A DNA stretch of 52,221 nucleotides from Betaproteobacteria bacterium (GCA_005884455.1 VBCH01000215.1:1-52221); one strand, 5' to 3'; positions 7,146 to 16,695 are shown, numbered from the stretch's first letter. The notes: generated from the sequence alone by a model not told the origin. Program-made: numbers and translations.

Positions 7146-7658
7146 ATGAGACGCAGAATGTACTTCCTGTTGCCCGATCTGGGCAGCGCCATCCAGACGG
7201 CCAACGATCTGCTGCTCGCGCGGGTCGAAGATGCGCACATGCATTTCCTCGCCAAGCGAGGGATGTCTCTGGGCCAGCTGCATGAAGCGAATTACCTGCA
7301 GAAGTCCGACGCAGTGCATGGGGCCGAGCTGGGATTTGTAATCGGCGGCCTGGGCGGGTTTCTGATCGGCATCTACATCTATCTCACCCCGCCCGAGGGG
7401 GTCACGCTGCGGCTTGTCACGGTGTTGATCGCCACCGTTATCGGCGCGCTCTTCGGCGCCTGGGCTGCGAGCCTCGTCGCGATGTCCGTGCCGAACACGC
7501 GGCTGAAACCTTTCCAGAAGGACATCGATGCCGGCAAAATCCTGCTGATGGTGGACGTGCCGACGTCGCGAGTCGAAGAGCTGCGCGAACTCGTCAGCCG
7601 CCGCCATCCGGAGGCGATGGCGCACGGCATCGAGCCCACCATTCCGGCGTTTCCGTAG
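7146..7658 (+). CDS. DUF1269-like membrane protein
   Basis: A 170-residue protein with a small N-terminal domain beginning MRRRMYFLLPDLGSAIQT, two adjacent glycine-rich membrane segments (ELGFVIGGLGGFLIGIYIYL near 70, then VLIATVIGALFGAWAASLV near 95) and a C-terminal domain with KILLMVDVPTSRVEELRELV. This soluble-hairpin-soluble layout is that of DUF1269 family proteins, whose C-terminal part resembles a small regulatory fold; no function is established. The ATG at 7146 is preceded by GGAGAGGAG six bases upstream, which decides the start. The longer open frame upstream runs through rnpB and is not coding. Confidence 0.8.
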   Translation: MRRRMYFLLPDLGSAIQTANDLLLARVEDAHMHFLAKRGMSLGQLHEANYLQKSDAVHGAELGFVIGGLGGFLIGIYIYLTPPEGVTLRLVTVLIATVIGALFGAWAASLVAMSVPNTRLKPFQKDIDAGKILLMVDVPTSRVEELRELVSRRHPEAMAHGIEPTIPAFP

Positions 7659-7659
7659 C

Positions 7660-7690
7660 AGGGCAGAGCCTTCGCTTCGCTCAGGATGAG
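7660..7690. repeat. possible dispersed repeat overlapping the DUF3025 stop codon
   Basis: The string CTTCGCTTCGCTCAGGATGA lies between two convergent genes. From memory, near-identical strings (translated as SERSE-type peptides on one strand) recur as short intergenic repeats in many GC-rich genomes. Only one copy is visible here, so it is a resemblance rather than a demonstrated repeat. It supplies the stop codon of the minus-strand gene. Confidence 0.35.
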
Positions 7691-8466
7691 GGGCGGGGCC
7701 GGAATTGCGAGGGGTCGTCGTAATATTCCTCGGAGTCGTTGGCCGGCACCCAGCCTGGAATCCCGAGAATCGGCAGCGGCGAAAGGCTGCGGGTCGAGGC
7801 AAGGGCTTGCGTCGCGGAGAAATAGTCCGCCGCGCGCGCGTCCAGCTCGGAGAGCTGCCGCTCGATCGGCGCATCGAGCAGACCCGGTGCAACATCCAGG
7901 ATCAGGGCCTTTGCGGTCACCCCCTTGTAAGGTTCCAGCGCTTTTTCGTAGATCGCGTGGCCGAACACATAGAAGCGCATGGATCGCAGCACCTCCGCAC
8001 GGCGCCTCCAGAAGAGTTCCTTCCACCTGAATTCGCGCAACAGCGCCGGCAGTTCCGGGTTCGCCGCGGCGACCACGATCCCGCCTTCGTCGAAAAGGGT
8101 CAGCACGTCGCGGGCCGTACCCCTCAGCCGCTCGCCGCGACGCGCCTGGATCTCGTCGTAATGGTGTCTGTTCAGAACCGCCTTGGTTTTCGCAAACGTA
8201 AGCCATACGAGCGCGTTGAACAGATCGTGCCAGCTGCCCGGGCGCGTCTGCACTTCCCCGGTCTCGAAGATGCGGACTTCGTACTGGACGGGGAATTCCT
8301 CCGAGGCCGCCGCGGGCGGAACGAAGCGTATCGGCGCGCCGCCGCCGCTCACCACCGCCGGGGCCGCCAGCACGCTGAGCTCGTCGTGCCGGGGAAACCT
8401 GTCCGGGGGCAGGCGTCCGAGCAGAGGCATGAGCGCCGTGAAGATCGGCGCATCGGGCGCGGGCAT
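7681..8466 (-). CDS. DUF3025 family protein
   Basis: A 261-residue protein resembling the DUF3025 family, which has no known function. Recognisable parts are FPVQYEVRIFETGEVQTRPG, the well-conserved SWHDLFNALVWLTFAKTKA, LNRHHYDEI, and LFDEGGIVVAAANPELPALL. A later segment reads MRFYVFGHAIYEKALEPYKG and the C-terminus ends with a PILGIPGW motif. The ATG at 8466 follows the pyrC stop by 20 bases and the two genes are probably cotranscribed. It ends in a repeat-like sequence between convergent genes. I see no signal peptide or membrane segments, so it is likely cytoplasmic. Confidence 0.8.
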   Translation of the reverse strand: MPAPDAPIFTALMPLLGRLPPDRFPRHDELSVLAAPAVVSGGGAPIRFVPPAAASEEFPVQYEVRIFETGEVQTRPGSWHDLFNALVWLTFAKTKAVLNRHHYDEIQARRGERLRGTARDVLTLFDEGGIVVAAANPELPALLREFRWKELFWRRRAEVLRSMRFYVFGHAIYEKALEPYKGVTAKALILDVAPGLLDAPIERQLSELDARAADYFSATQALASTRSLSPLPILGIPGWVPANDSEEYYDDPSQFRPRPSS

Positions 8467-8486
8467 CCCGCGCCCGGCCGTCCCCG

Positions 8487-9518
8487 TCAGGCGAGCCGCC
8501 ATCCGACGGATTCGCCCGCCCGCAGCGGCACAAGCGTCGCCGCGCCAAACGGCATCTCGCCGGGCACGGTCCAGGTCTCCTTGCGCAGGGTGATCGTGCC
8601 GCGGTTGCGCCGCAGGCGGTAGAAATCCGCCCCGTGAAAGCTGGCGAAGGCTTCGAGCTTGTCGAGAGCCCCGGCCCGCTCGAAGACCTCCGCGTAGAGC
8701 TCGATCGCTGCGTGCGCGGTATATATGCCCGCGTGTCCGCACGGCGTCTCCTTGTCGGCACGGGCATGCGGCGCGCTGTCGGTGCCGAGGAAGAATTTGG
8801 GGTTGCCGCTCGTCGCGGCGCGCACCAGCGCCTCGCGGTGCTCCTCGCGCTTCAGGACCGGCAGGCAGTAATAATGCGGCCGCAGACCGCCCGCGAACAT
8901 CGCGCTGCGGTTGTGGAGCAGGTGGTGCGCGGTGATCGTGGCGGCAATACTGGGCCCTCCCGTCAACACGAAATCGACAGCCTCGCGGGTGGTCACGTGC
9001 TCGACCACGATGCGAAGCCGCGGGAAACGGCGGGCGATATCGGCGAGGACCGTCTCGAGGAATACGCGTTCCCGATCGAAAACATCCACGCCCGGAGTCG
9101 TGACTTCCCCGTGAACGAGCAAGGGTAGGTCGTGCTCCTGCATAGCATCGAGCGCGGGGTAGGCGCGCTCGATGCTCGTGACTCCAGCCCCCGAGTTCGT
9201 CGTTGCGCCGGCCGGGTAGTACTTCACGCCGCATACGAAGCCCGATCGCTTCGCGCGTGCGATCTCCTCGGGGCCCGTGCCGTCGGTCAAATAGAGGGTC
9301 ATGAGGGGCTCGAAATCGAAGCCCTTCGGAAGCGCCTTCAGCACACGGCCGCGGTAGGCGGTGGCGAGCGCAGTGTCCGTGATCGGGGGCCGGAGATTCG
9401 GCATCACGACGGCCCGCGCAAACACCCGTGCCGTGTGGGGGAGCACGCTCGCGAGCGCAGCGCCGTCGCGAAGGTGCAAGTGGGCGTCGTCCGGCCGGGT
9501 GAGGGTCAGGGATTGCAC
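8487..9518 (-). CDS. pyrC: dihydroorotase, class II
   Basis: A 343-residue zinc enzyme that cyclises carbamoyl-aspartate to dihydroorotate in pyrimidine synthesis. The metal site motif DDAHLHLRDG is at residues 10-19, the carboxylated-lysine motif GVKYYPAG near 100, the loop residue context TTNSGAG after it, HGEVT near 137, EHVTTREAVDF near 175 and the catalytic aspartate in GTDSAPH near 250. Length and motifs match E. coli PyrC (348). The start is GTG at 9518, only four bases after the rsmI stop, so rsmI, pyrC and the DUF3025 gene form an operon. Confidence 0.95.
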   Translation of the reverse strand: MQSLTLTRPDDAHLHLRDGAALASVLPHTARVFARAVVMPNLRPPITDTALATAYRGRVLKALPKGFDFEPLMTLYLTDGTGPEEIARAKRSGFVCGVKYYPAGATTNSGAGVTSIERAYPALDAMQEHDLPLLVHGEVTTPGVDVFDRERVFLETVLADIARRFPRLRIVVEHVTTREAVDFVLTGGPSIAATITAHHLLHNRSAMFAGGLRPHYYCLPVLKREEHREALVRAATSGNPKFFLGTDSAPHARADKETPCGHAGIYTAHAAIELYAEVFERAGALDKLEAFASFHGADFYRLRRNRGTITLRKETWTVPGEMPFGAATLVPLRAGESVGWRLA

Positions 9519-9522
9519 GGAA

Positions 9523-10416
9523 TCAGGATCGCCGGGCGTTCGCGGCGCGCGCCAGTTGCAAGGCGCGCGCGTACACGGCGTTCTTCTTCGCTCCGGTGAG
9601 CTTGCAGGCGAGCTTCACCGCCTGCGCAAGCGGCAGCTCCGCGAGGAGCGCGGTGAGCACGCGTTCCCAATCGAGCTTCGGGCTTTCGCTTCGGGCCGCG
9701 GCGCCCTCAACGATCAGCACGAACTCGCCGCGCTGGCGGTCGGTGTCCTCGCGCAGCCAGGCCGCCGCGTCGCTCAAGACGCACCGATGGATCTGCTCGA
9801 AGAGCTTCGTCAGCTCGCGCGCGATCACGAGGACGCGCTCGGGACCCAGCATCGCGGACATGTCCTCGGCACATTCGACGACGCGGTGCGGCGCCTCGTA
9901 GAACACGAGCGTGTACGGCAAGGTGCTGAGGCGCTCGAGCGCCTTGCGCCTTGGCCCCGGTTTTGCCGGAAGAAAACCTGCGAATAGAAACGATCCGTCC
10001 CCGATGCCCGCTGCCGAGAGCGCGGTGACGGCGGCGTTCGGCCCGGGAATCGGGACCACCCTGAATCCCGCGGCGCGCGCTTTTTTCACGACCGTCGCGC
10101 CCGGATCGGATATCGCCGGCGTGCCTGCGTCCGTGACCAGCGCAACTGTTTTGCCTCGGGCGAGCTGCTCCACGATCGAATCGGCGGCGCGATGCTCGTT
10201 ATGGCCGTGCACCGCCATCAGCTTTCCCTGCAGGCGATAATGCTCGAGCAGGCGCGCCGTCACGCGCGTGTCCTCCGCCGCGATGGCGTCGGCATGCGCG
10301 AGCGAATGAAGGGCGCGCGGGCTGATATCCTCGAGGTTTCCAATGGGCGTGGCCACCACATATAATTGACCTGCCCCACTCGGGCTCCCACTATGCTTCC
10401 CCGTCCTCGCGCCCAA
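9523..10416 (-). CDS. rsmI: 16S rRNA (cytidine-1402) 2'-O-methyltransferase
   Basis: A 297-residue SAM-dependent methyltransferase that 2'-O-methylates C1402 of 16S rRNA. The tetrapyrrole-methylase fold motifs are clear: GQLYVVATPIGNLEDIS, AEDTRVTARLLEHY, ALVTDAGTPAISDPG, PGPNAAVTALSAAG, FAGFLPAKPGPRRKALE and FYEAPHRV. The C-terminus has TGAKKNAVYARAL as in E. coli RsmI. The start is probably the TTG at 10416: it gives an N-terminal extension of the same length as the E. coli protein before GQLY. That start lies 23 bases inside the divergent lpoA gene, so the two genes overlap head to head. A GTG within LYVV is a less likely alternative. Confidence 0.92.
   Translation of the reverse strand: MGARTGKHSGSPSGAGQLYVVATPIGNLEDISPRALHSLAHADAIAAEDTRVTARLLEHYRLQGKLMAVHGHNEHRAADSIVEQLARGKTVALVTDAGTPAISDPGATVVKKARAAGFRVVPIPGPNAAVTALSAAGIGDGSFLFAGFLPAKPGPRRKALERLSTLPYTLVFYEAPHRVVECAEDMSAMLGPERVLVIARELTKLFEQIHRCVLSDAAAWLREDTDRQRGEFVLIVEGAAARSESPKLDWERVLTALLAELPLAQAVKLACKLTGAKKNAVYARALQLARAANARRS
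10338..10366 (+). promoter_or_regulatory. probable lpoA promoter
   Basis: TTCCAA (10338-10343) and a perfect TATAAT (10361-10366) are 17 bases apart. The predicted transcript begins near 10373, about 20 bases before the ATG at 10393. The element lies inside the 5' coding part of the divergent rsmI gene. Confidence 0.55.
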
Positions 10417-11460
10417 GTCTGCTTCGCTCTGTTGGCGTTGTTGAGTCCGGCATTGTGCGCGGCCGTCGACGATCCGGCAAGCAGACCCCCGGACGCTCGG
10501 CCTTTCATAGGCCTGCTGCTTCCCCTCAATGCTCCGGAGTTCTCACGAGCGGCCGAAGCGGTGCGCCTGGGCTGCCAGGCCGCGCTCGTCTTAACGGAGA
10601 ACCGGCAGTCCCTGCAGGTGGCGCGCACCGATGCCCAACCCGAGAGCATCCTCGCCGAATACCAGGCCGCGGTGCAGCGAGGCGCCGCCGTGATCGTCGG
10701 CCCGCTGACGCGCTCCGGGGTCACGGCGCTCGCTCAAGCGGGCCGCGTTAGCGTGGTCACGCTCGCCCTGAACGTCACTGACGGCGACGCGCCGCTCCCA
10801 CCGCGTCTCTACACTTTCGGACTTTCCGCTGAGACCGAAGCGCGCGCGGTCGCGCGCACGGCTTTCGCGCGCGGACTGCGCGAGGGCGCAGTCGTGCAGG
10901 CGTCGAACTTGCTCGCCAAGCGCGTCAGCCGAGCGTTCGCGGACGAATGGTTCTCGCTCGGCGGAAGGATCAGCGACGTGCGGGAATTCGGAGCGCGAGC
11001 GGACTTGGTCGACTTGCGTCGGGGTCTGGCGGACTCGCAGGCACAATTCATTTTTCTCGCCGCGGAAGCCGACCAGGCACGCACCGTGCGACCCTATCTG
11101 AACAACCAGCTCCAGGTTTTTGCGACCTCCCAGGTCAACGACGGCAAGAACGATCCGCTCGTCAACGCGGACCTGAACGGGATCCGCTTCGTCGACATGC
11201 CCTGGCTCGTGCAACCGGACCACGCCGCGGTCATGGTCTATCCCCGCCTGGAAGGCCTTTCAACCGAGCTTCAACGTTTTTACGCGCTCGGCATCGACTC
11301 GTGCCGCATCGCGGGGGACCTGATCGGGGGGCGACAGACCATCAACCTGGACGGCGTGACCGGCAGGATCTCCTACCGCGGGGGCAATACGCTTCAGCGC
11401 GAACCCATCCAGGCCGTGTTCCGCGACGGCGTGGGTGTGTCGCTCGAAAACGCGAGATGA
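10393..11460 (+). CDS. lpoA: LpoA/LppC-like penicillin-binding protein activator, short form
   Basis: A 355-residue exported protein whose body resembles the periplasmic-binding-protein-like C-terminal domain of LpoA (LppC family), the activator of PBP1A. Visible segments are FIGLLLPLNAPEFSRAAEAV, QPESILAEYQAAVQRGAAVIVGPLTRSG (in part), RLYTFGLSAETEARAVART, and the ending DGVTGRISYRGGNTLQREP. E. coli LpoA is about twice as long because it has an N-terminal TPR domain, which is missing here. The signal sequence ends SPALCAAV, which is not a good lipobox, so lipidation is doubtful. Identity as lpoA rests on this fold and on the conserved order rsmI / lpoA-yraN-diaA-dolP. The ATG at 10393 fits the TATAAT promoter. 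Confidence 0.82.
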   Translation: MLPRPRAQVCFALLALLSPALCAAVDDPASRPPDARPFIGLLLPLNAPEFSRAAEAVRLGCQAALVLTENRQSLQVARTDAQPESILAEYQAAVQRGAAVIVGPLTRSGVTALAQAGRVSVVTLALNVTDGDAPLPPRLYTFGLSAETEARAVARTAFARGLREGAVVQASNLLAKRVSRAFADEWFSLGGRISDVREFGARADLVDLRRGLADSQAQFIFLAAEADQARTVRPYLNNQLQVFATSQVNDGKNDPLVNADLNGIRFVDMPWLVQPDHAAVMVYPRLEGLSTELQRFYALGIDSCRIAGDLIGGRQTINLDGVTGRISYRGGNTLQREPIQAVFRDGVGVSLENAR

Positions 11461-11478
11461 ACGCAGGATGAACGCGAG

Positions 11479-11817
11479 ATGAAGGCCGGCGATCGTGCCG
11501 AGCAAATCGCGGCGGGCTATTTACAGCGCAAGGGCCTGGCCTTGATCGAAACCCGTTACCGCTGCCGCTGGGGCGAGATCGATCTGATCCTGCGGGATCT
11601 GGATACCGTCGTTTTTACCGAAGTCAGGCTGCGGCGTTCCAAGGACTTCGGGGGCGCCGCTTACAGCGTCGATGCGCGCAAGCAGGCGCGGATCATCGCC
11701 ACGGCGCGCCACTACCTTGCGGGCAAGAAGGAAGCGGCTTGCCGGTTCGACGTCGTGCTCCTCGATCGCCTCGAGTCGCCGCGGGTCGAATGGATACGCG
11801 ACGCATTCTCCGCCTGA
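11479..11817 (+). CDS. yraN: YraN, UPF0102 endonuclease-like protein
   Basis: A 112-residue protein with the restriction-endonuclease-like fold of UPF0102. The core reads RAEQIAAGYLQRKGL, then RCRWGEIDLILRD and VVFTEVRLRRS. In relatives the last part is usually EVKxR, so the catalytic-type lysine is replaced here by arginine. The function of the family is not established; it travels with lpoA and diaA. The gene begins 18 bases after lpoA. The junction contains a short direct repeat, AACGCGAGATGA twice, which places three ATG triplets close together; the last (11479) gives the family-typical N-terminus. Confidence 0.88.
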   Translation: MKAGDRAEQIAAGYLQRKGLALIETRYRCRWGEIDLILRDLDTVVFTEVRLRRSKDFGGAAYSVDARKQARIIATARHYLAGKKEAACRFDVVLLDRLESPRVEWIRDAFSA

Positions 11818-11896
11818 GCGTCTTGCCGGGCTTCGCACACGCACGCCCACGGCGTTGCCCGGCTGCCCGGCGCGTCCGCGAGGTAGGTTACGGTAG

Positions 11897-13137
<1,241 letters not shown>

Positions 13138-13144
13138 AGCGGGT

Positions 13145-13696
13145 CTAGGGTTTGCGTTCGGATGCTGCGAGCATCCGCTCGATCTCGCCGACGAGCTTGC
13201 GGTCGCCGGGTGTTACCGCGCTCCCGAAGGACAGCACTGTCTCGCCCGACCGGTCGATCAGGTATTTGTGAAAATTCCACCGGGGGCGCTCGCCGGTCTT
13301 CGCGGCAAGCGTCGCGTACAAGGGGTTGGCGTTGTCCGCCGATACGCCGGATTTCGCGAACATCGGAAAGCTCACGCCGTAGTTGACCTCGCAGAATTTG
13401 GCGATGTCGCGATTGCCCCCCGGTTCCTGGCCGCCGAAATCGTTGGCGGGGAAACCCAGCACCACAAGGCCCTTGTCGCGGTAGCGGCGGTACAGCCCTT
13501 CCAGTCCTTCGTACTGAGGCGTGTAACCGCATTGACTCGCGGTATTCACTACGAGCAGCACCTTGCCCTCGAATTGGCACAGCGGCGTGGCCTGATCGGT
13601 CAGGCTCGGCAGGGTATGGTTGAGCACCGGCGGACACGCGGCGAGCGCGGGCGCGGGGATCGAAGCGGCAAGCAGCAGTCCGAGGAGAATACGCAT
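13145..13696 (-). CDS. exported glutathione peroxidase family protein
   Basis: A 183-residue thiol peroxidase of the glutathione peroxidase family. The peroxidatic Cys is in NTASQCGYTPQYEGL (Cys56), followed by the conserved Gln-region VLGFPANDFGGQEPG and the Trp-Asn motif RWNFHKYLID. In selenium forms the Cys would be Sec; here it is TGC/TGT-coded Cys. Unlike most relatives (about 160 residues, cytoplasmic), this one begins with a clear signal peptide, MRILLGLLLAASIPAPALA, so it should act in the periplasm. It is divergent from rfaE2 with 68 bases between the starts. Confidence 0.92.
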   Translation of the reverse strand: MRILLGLLLAASIPAPALAACPPVLNHTLPSLTDQATPLCQFEGKVLLVVNTASQCGYTPQYEGLEGLYRRYRDKGLVVLGFPANDFGGQEPGGNRDIAKFCEVNYGVSFPMFAKSGVSADNANPLYATLAAKTGERPRWNFHKYLIDRSGETVLSFGSAVTPGDRKLVGEIERMLAASERKP

Positions 13697-13764
13697 CGGC
13701 AGGAACCTGTAGATGAGGTCAGCCTAAGTTACAGCCGGCGGGTCGTTCTGTCAAAATAGGCGAG

Positions 13765-14244
13765 ATGGAGGTCCCTTTTGAGAAGAAGATCTGCCCGCCG
13801 CAACAGCTTGCGGTGCGGCTCGGCTCCCGTGCCCGGCCCCTGGTATTCACCAACGGTGTGTTCGACATCCTGCATCGCGGGCACGTCACCTATCTCGCCG
13901 AAGCGAGCTCCCTTGGGGCGACGCTCCTCGTCGCAGTCAACAGCGACGCGTCGGCGAAGCGTCTAGGCAAAGGCGAGGAGCGTCCGTTCAACCCGCTCGC
14001 CGACCGTATGGCGGTGGTAGCGGCCATTGAATCCGTCCACCTCGTGACGTGGTTCGACGAGGACACGCCCCTCGCGCTGATACTTGCCTCCCGGCCGGAA
14101 GTGCTCGCCAAGGGCGGCGACTGGAAACCCGAAGCGATAGTCGGAGCCGCCGAAGTGCGGGGCTGGGGCGGAAGCGTGCATTCGATCCCCTTCAGGCACC
14201 AGCGCTCCACCACTGCGCTGCTCAGGAAAATTCTCGGAGGCTAA
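13765..14244 (+). CDS. rfaE2: D-glycero-beta-D-manno-heptose 1-phosphate adenylyltransferase
   Basis: A 159-residue nucleotidyltransferase that makes ADP-heptose for lipopolysaccharide core. The cytidylyltransferase-like motif is VFTNGVFDILHRGHVTYL, with the catalytic HxGH at HRGH. It also has VAVNSDASAKRLGKG, RPFNPLADRMAVVAAI, and a C-terminal RSTTALLRKI in place of the usual STT helix. In E. coli this is the C-terminal half of HldE; here it is a free-standing protein, as is usual in betaproteobacteria. The kinase half (RfaE1) is not in the window. A hairpin follows the stop. Confidence 0.93.
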   Translation: MEVPFEKKICPPQQLAVRLGSRARPLVFTNGVFDILHRGHVTYLAEASSLGATLLVAVNSDASAKRLGKGEERPFNPLADRMAVVAAIESVHLVTWFDEDTPLALILASRPEVLAKGGDWKPEAIVGAAEVRGWGGSVHSIPFRHQRSTTALLRKILGG

Positions 14245-14260
14245 CTGGCGATTACGAACA

Positions 14261-14279
14261 GGGGAACCTCAGGTTCCCC
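14261..14279. terminator. palindromic element between convergent rfaE2 and SPOR genes
   Basis: GGGGAACC-TCA-GGTTCCCC is a perfect 8-base inverted repeat, 16 bases after the rfaE2 stop and 13 bases before the SPOR gene's stop. There is no U-run, so it may be a weak bidirectional terminator or a small repetitive palindrome. A near-identical element occurs at 17778-17793, also between convergent genes. Confidence 0.5.
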
Positions 14280-14292
14280 CGTTACCCCCTCC

Positions 14293-14991
14293 TCAATTCC
14301 CTTTGCGTTTTTCCTCCGGTGGACAGTCCTTCAGCTCGCTGCCGGCAAAATTCTGGCGCAAGTCGTTCAGTCTCGACACCAACGCATCGGGGACCTCACG
14401 AACGCTGAAGTAGACTTTCTGCACGGACGTTTCCCTGAGATCGACCCGGGCCGTCCGAACGCCCTTCTTGCGCAACTCCGCGAGCCGTGACCGCGCTGCC
14501 TCCTCGGTCTTGAATACGCCCAGAGAAATCGCAAATCGGAACTTGGAATCTTCCTGCACGATATAGAAGTCCTCGACGCCGAGCTTCTTGAGCTCGGCGG
14601 CCTTCTGGTTTGCCGCCTGCCGATTGCGCTGGGGCGGCATGAATACCCAGTAGCTCGCGATCTCCTCCACGCGGCGCTGCGAGAGTCTCGACCCGAGGGC
14701 AAGAGGTTCAAGAGCCTGTTGCACGCGCGCTGCGTCCCCCGGGCTGAATGCGCCGAGCTCGAGGCACGCGGCGAGAGTCGCCTTGGGAGGCGGTTTGGGG
14801 CGCTCTGCCGTCTGCTTCGTTCGCTCGGCGGCAAGGGCCGCAAGCTGGTCGGCACGGAGCAATCGGATCGCCTGCGGGTTGAGCTGCTGATCCATCAGCT
14901 GCGGCTCGTCCGATGCGCGGCCGGCGCCAAAATAGATCCAGGCGAAAAAACCGAGATTGGCGAACAACAGCAGGAAAGTTACGGTTTTCAC
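14293..14991 (-). CDS. SPOR-domain membrane protein
   Basis: A 232-residue inner-membrane protein with a single N-terminal membrane anchor (TVTFLLLFANLGFFAWIYFG), a Gln/Lys/Pro-rich linker, and a SPOR domain at about residues 110-185 (SYWVFMPPQRNRQAANQKA, then DFYIVQEDSKFRFAISLGVF). SPOR domains bind denuded peptidoglycan at division sites. The start is GTG at 14991, preceded by GGGA, 13 bases after the coaX stop. birA, coaX and this gene form one operon. The specific division or cell-wall role is unknown. Confidence 0.87.
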   Translation of the reverse strand: MKTVTFLLLFANLGFFAWIYFGAGRASDEPQLMDQQLNPQAIRLLRADQLAALAAERTKQTAERPKPPPKATLAACLELGAFSPGDAARVQQALEPLALGSRLSQRRVEEIASYWVFMPPQRNRQAANQKAAELKKLGVEDFYIVQEDSKFRFAISLGVFKTEEAARSRLAELRKKGVRTARVDLRETSVQKVYFSVREVPDALVSRLNDLRQNFAGSELKDCPPEEKRKGN

Positions 14992-15004
14992 GATTTCCCG
15001 CGGG

Positions 15005-15724
15005 TCATTTCACCGCGTCCTGTGCAATTCGGACCAGGCCTTCCAGCACCAGATTGTCCACGAGCCGCACGGGAATGCTGAGGTGCCGGGCGATCCGGCG
15101 AGCGGCTCCCCCCGCGAGCACGCATGCCGCTCCGTGTTCCATCGCCGCGAAGGCGCGCTCTATCGCCCCGGCTTGCGCGAGCAGGCAACCGGTCTCGATG
15201 GCATCCGCAGTATTCCGAGGCTCGGCGGAAAAACGCCCTCTTGCGAGCGGCAGCTCCGCGGTGCCGCGGACGAGCGAGCGCTTCATGAGATCGAGGCCGG
15301 GAAGAATCACGCCGCCGACGAACCTGCCGTCGCCCCTCAGGACATCCACTGTGGTTGCAGTGCCCGCGGCGACCACGAGGCACGGCCCGCGGAGAATCGA
15401 CCAGGCCCCGATCAGCGCGGCCCAGCGATCAGGCCCGAGCTGGTCGGGCCGCCGATAGCCGTTCGTCACCCCGCACTCGTACCGCTTTGCTTTTACCCAC
15501 GCGGGGACGATGGATCGTCGGGCGAATAGGCGCTCCAGCCTCTTGCGCACGGACTGCCCCGCGACGTTCGCGACGACGACTTTGTCGGCGGGCACGAGCC
15601 TCCTCCAGCTCTTCTCCAAGCGCACGAGCCCCGAGACAGGCACTGCGCCGGCATCGCGCCAGCCCCCGTTGTCGTGCAGGCCCCATTTCAGCCGCGAATT
15701 GCCGCAGTCGACCGCGAGGATCAT
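15005..15724 (-). CDS. coaX: type III pantothenate kinase
   Basis: A 239-residue kinase for the first step of coenzyme A synthesis. The ASKHA-fold phosphate motifs are visible: ILAVDCGNSRLKWGL at the N-terminus, QLGPDRWAALIGAWSI, which carries the catalytic Asp of the family (GxDR), and VVAAGTATTVDVLRGDG for the adenosine/phosphate loop. GRFVGGVILPGLDLMKRSL follows. Length agrees with other CoaX proteins (about 240-260). The ATG overlaps the birA stop as ATGA, the usual birA-coaX arrangement in betaproteobacteria. Confidence 0.93.
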   Translation of the reverse strand: MILAVDCGNSRLKWGLHDNGGWRDAGAVPVSGLVRLEKSWRRLVPADKVVVANVAGQSVRKRLERLFARRSIVPAWVKAKRYECGVTNGYRRPDQLGPDRWAALIGAWSILRGPCLVVAAGTATTVDVLRGDGRFVGGVILPGLDLMKRSLVRGTAELPLARGRFSAEPRNTADAIETGCLLAQAGAIERAFAAMEHGAACVLAGGAARRIARHLSIPVRLVDNLVLEGLVRIAQDAVK

Positions 15725-16695
15725 TCCGGCCTGAGCGAGAGCTCACCGATGTGGAAACGCTCTATTCCCCCGACCGAGGCGAGCATGAGCGCGCCATCCT
15801 CCGCGACCCCGACCACCTTGCCTTCGGCCACGCGCCGGCCGGCCTGCGACAGGGCGACTCGCCTCCCTGTCCAGGCGTGGCGTTGCAGCCACTCCTCACG
15901 AAACGGCGCGAAGCCTTCGCGGGAAAACCGCGCGAGAACCCCGGCGATGGACTCGAGCGCGGCGACAAGGACGGTGGTCCGCGATGGCGTTGCCTCGCAG
16001 TGGCTCGCGATGTCGGTTGCCGGGACGCCGATCCGATCGCGCGCATGGGCGCCGAGACGCACGTTGATGCCGACTCCCACGATCGCGGCGCTCGGACCCA
16101 CGATGGCGCCGGAGCTCTCGATCAATATCCCGCCGAGCTTGCGCCCCTCACAATAAAGGTCATTCGGCCATTTGACTGCCACGCCCTGCGTACCCAGGCG
16201 CTCGAGCGCCTTCGCGGCACCTACCGCCGCGGCGAGGCTCAAGCCCCCAAGGGCTCCGGCGCCTCGGGGAAAACGCCATAAAATGGAGAAAGCCACACTT
16301 CCTCCGACCGCGGAGACCCAGGAATGTCCGCGCCGCCCGCGCCCGGCGCTCTGGTATTCACAAGCGAGCACCGTGCCGTGCGGCGCGCCCGCGGCGGCAC
16401 GCTCGGCGAGAACGGTATTGGTGGACGGGCATTCATCGAGTACCTCGATGCAAAGCTCGGGCGAGATCTTCTTCAATCCGGCCGCGAGCGCGTCCAGCTC
16501 GAACAGGTCGAGAGCCTCGGCCAGCCGGTAACCGCGGCCGCGTACCTTGAGCACGCGCAGGCCCGAGGCTTCGATCCGCCTGATGAGGTTCCATAGGCCG
16601 CTGCGGGAAAGCCCCAGAGCCCGGCCGAGCCGCTCGCCGGAGTGAAGCCCGCCGTCGGCCAGCATGCGAAGCAGGGAGAAGGAGGCTGTGCCCAT
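15721..16695 (-). CDS. birA: bifunctional biotin ligase/biotin operon repressor
   Basis: A 324-residue protein that attaches biotin to carboxylases and, with its N-terminal domain, can repress biotin synthesis. The winged helix is at about 1-65 (GLHSGERLGRALGLSRSGLW). The ligase core has the biotinyl-AMP loop GRGRRGHSW, then VAVKWPNDLYCEGRKLGGIL and VGVGINVRLG. The C-terminal SH3-like domain runs through RRVAEGKVVGVAEDGALML. The ATG at 16695 gives the standard N-terminus MGTASFSLLRMLADG; the frame is open further upstream without homology. The presence of the wing implies that it also regulates transcription, though no biotin gene is nearby. Confidence 0.93.
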   Translation of the reverse strand: MGTASFSLLRMLADGGLHSGERLGRALGLSRSGLWNLIRRIEASGLRVLKVRGRGYRLAEALDLFELDALAAGLKKISPELCIEVLDECPSTNTVLAERAAAGAPHGTVLACEYQSAGRGRRGHSWVSAVGGSVAFSILWRFPRGAGALGGLSLAAAVGAAKALERLGTQGVAVKWPNDLYCEGRKLGGILIESSGAIVGPSAAIVGVGINVRLGAHARDRIGVPATDIASHCEATPSRTTVLVAALESIAGVLARFSREGFAPFREEWLQRHAWTGRRVALSQAGRRVAEGKVVGVAEDGALMLASVGGIERFHIGELSLRPE

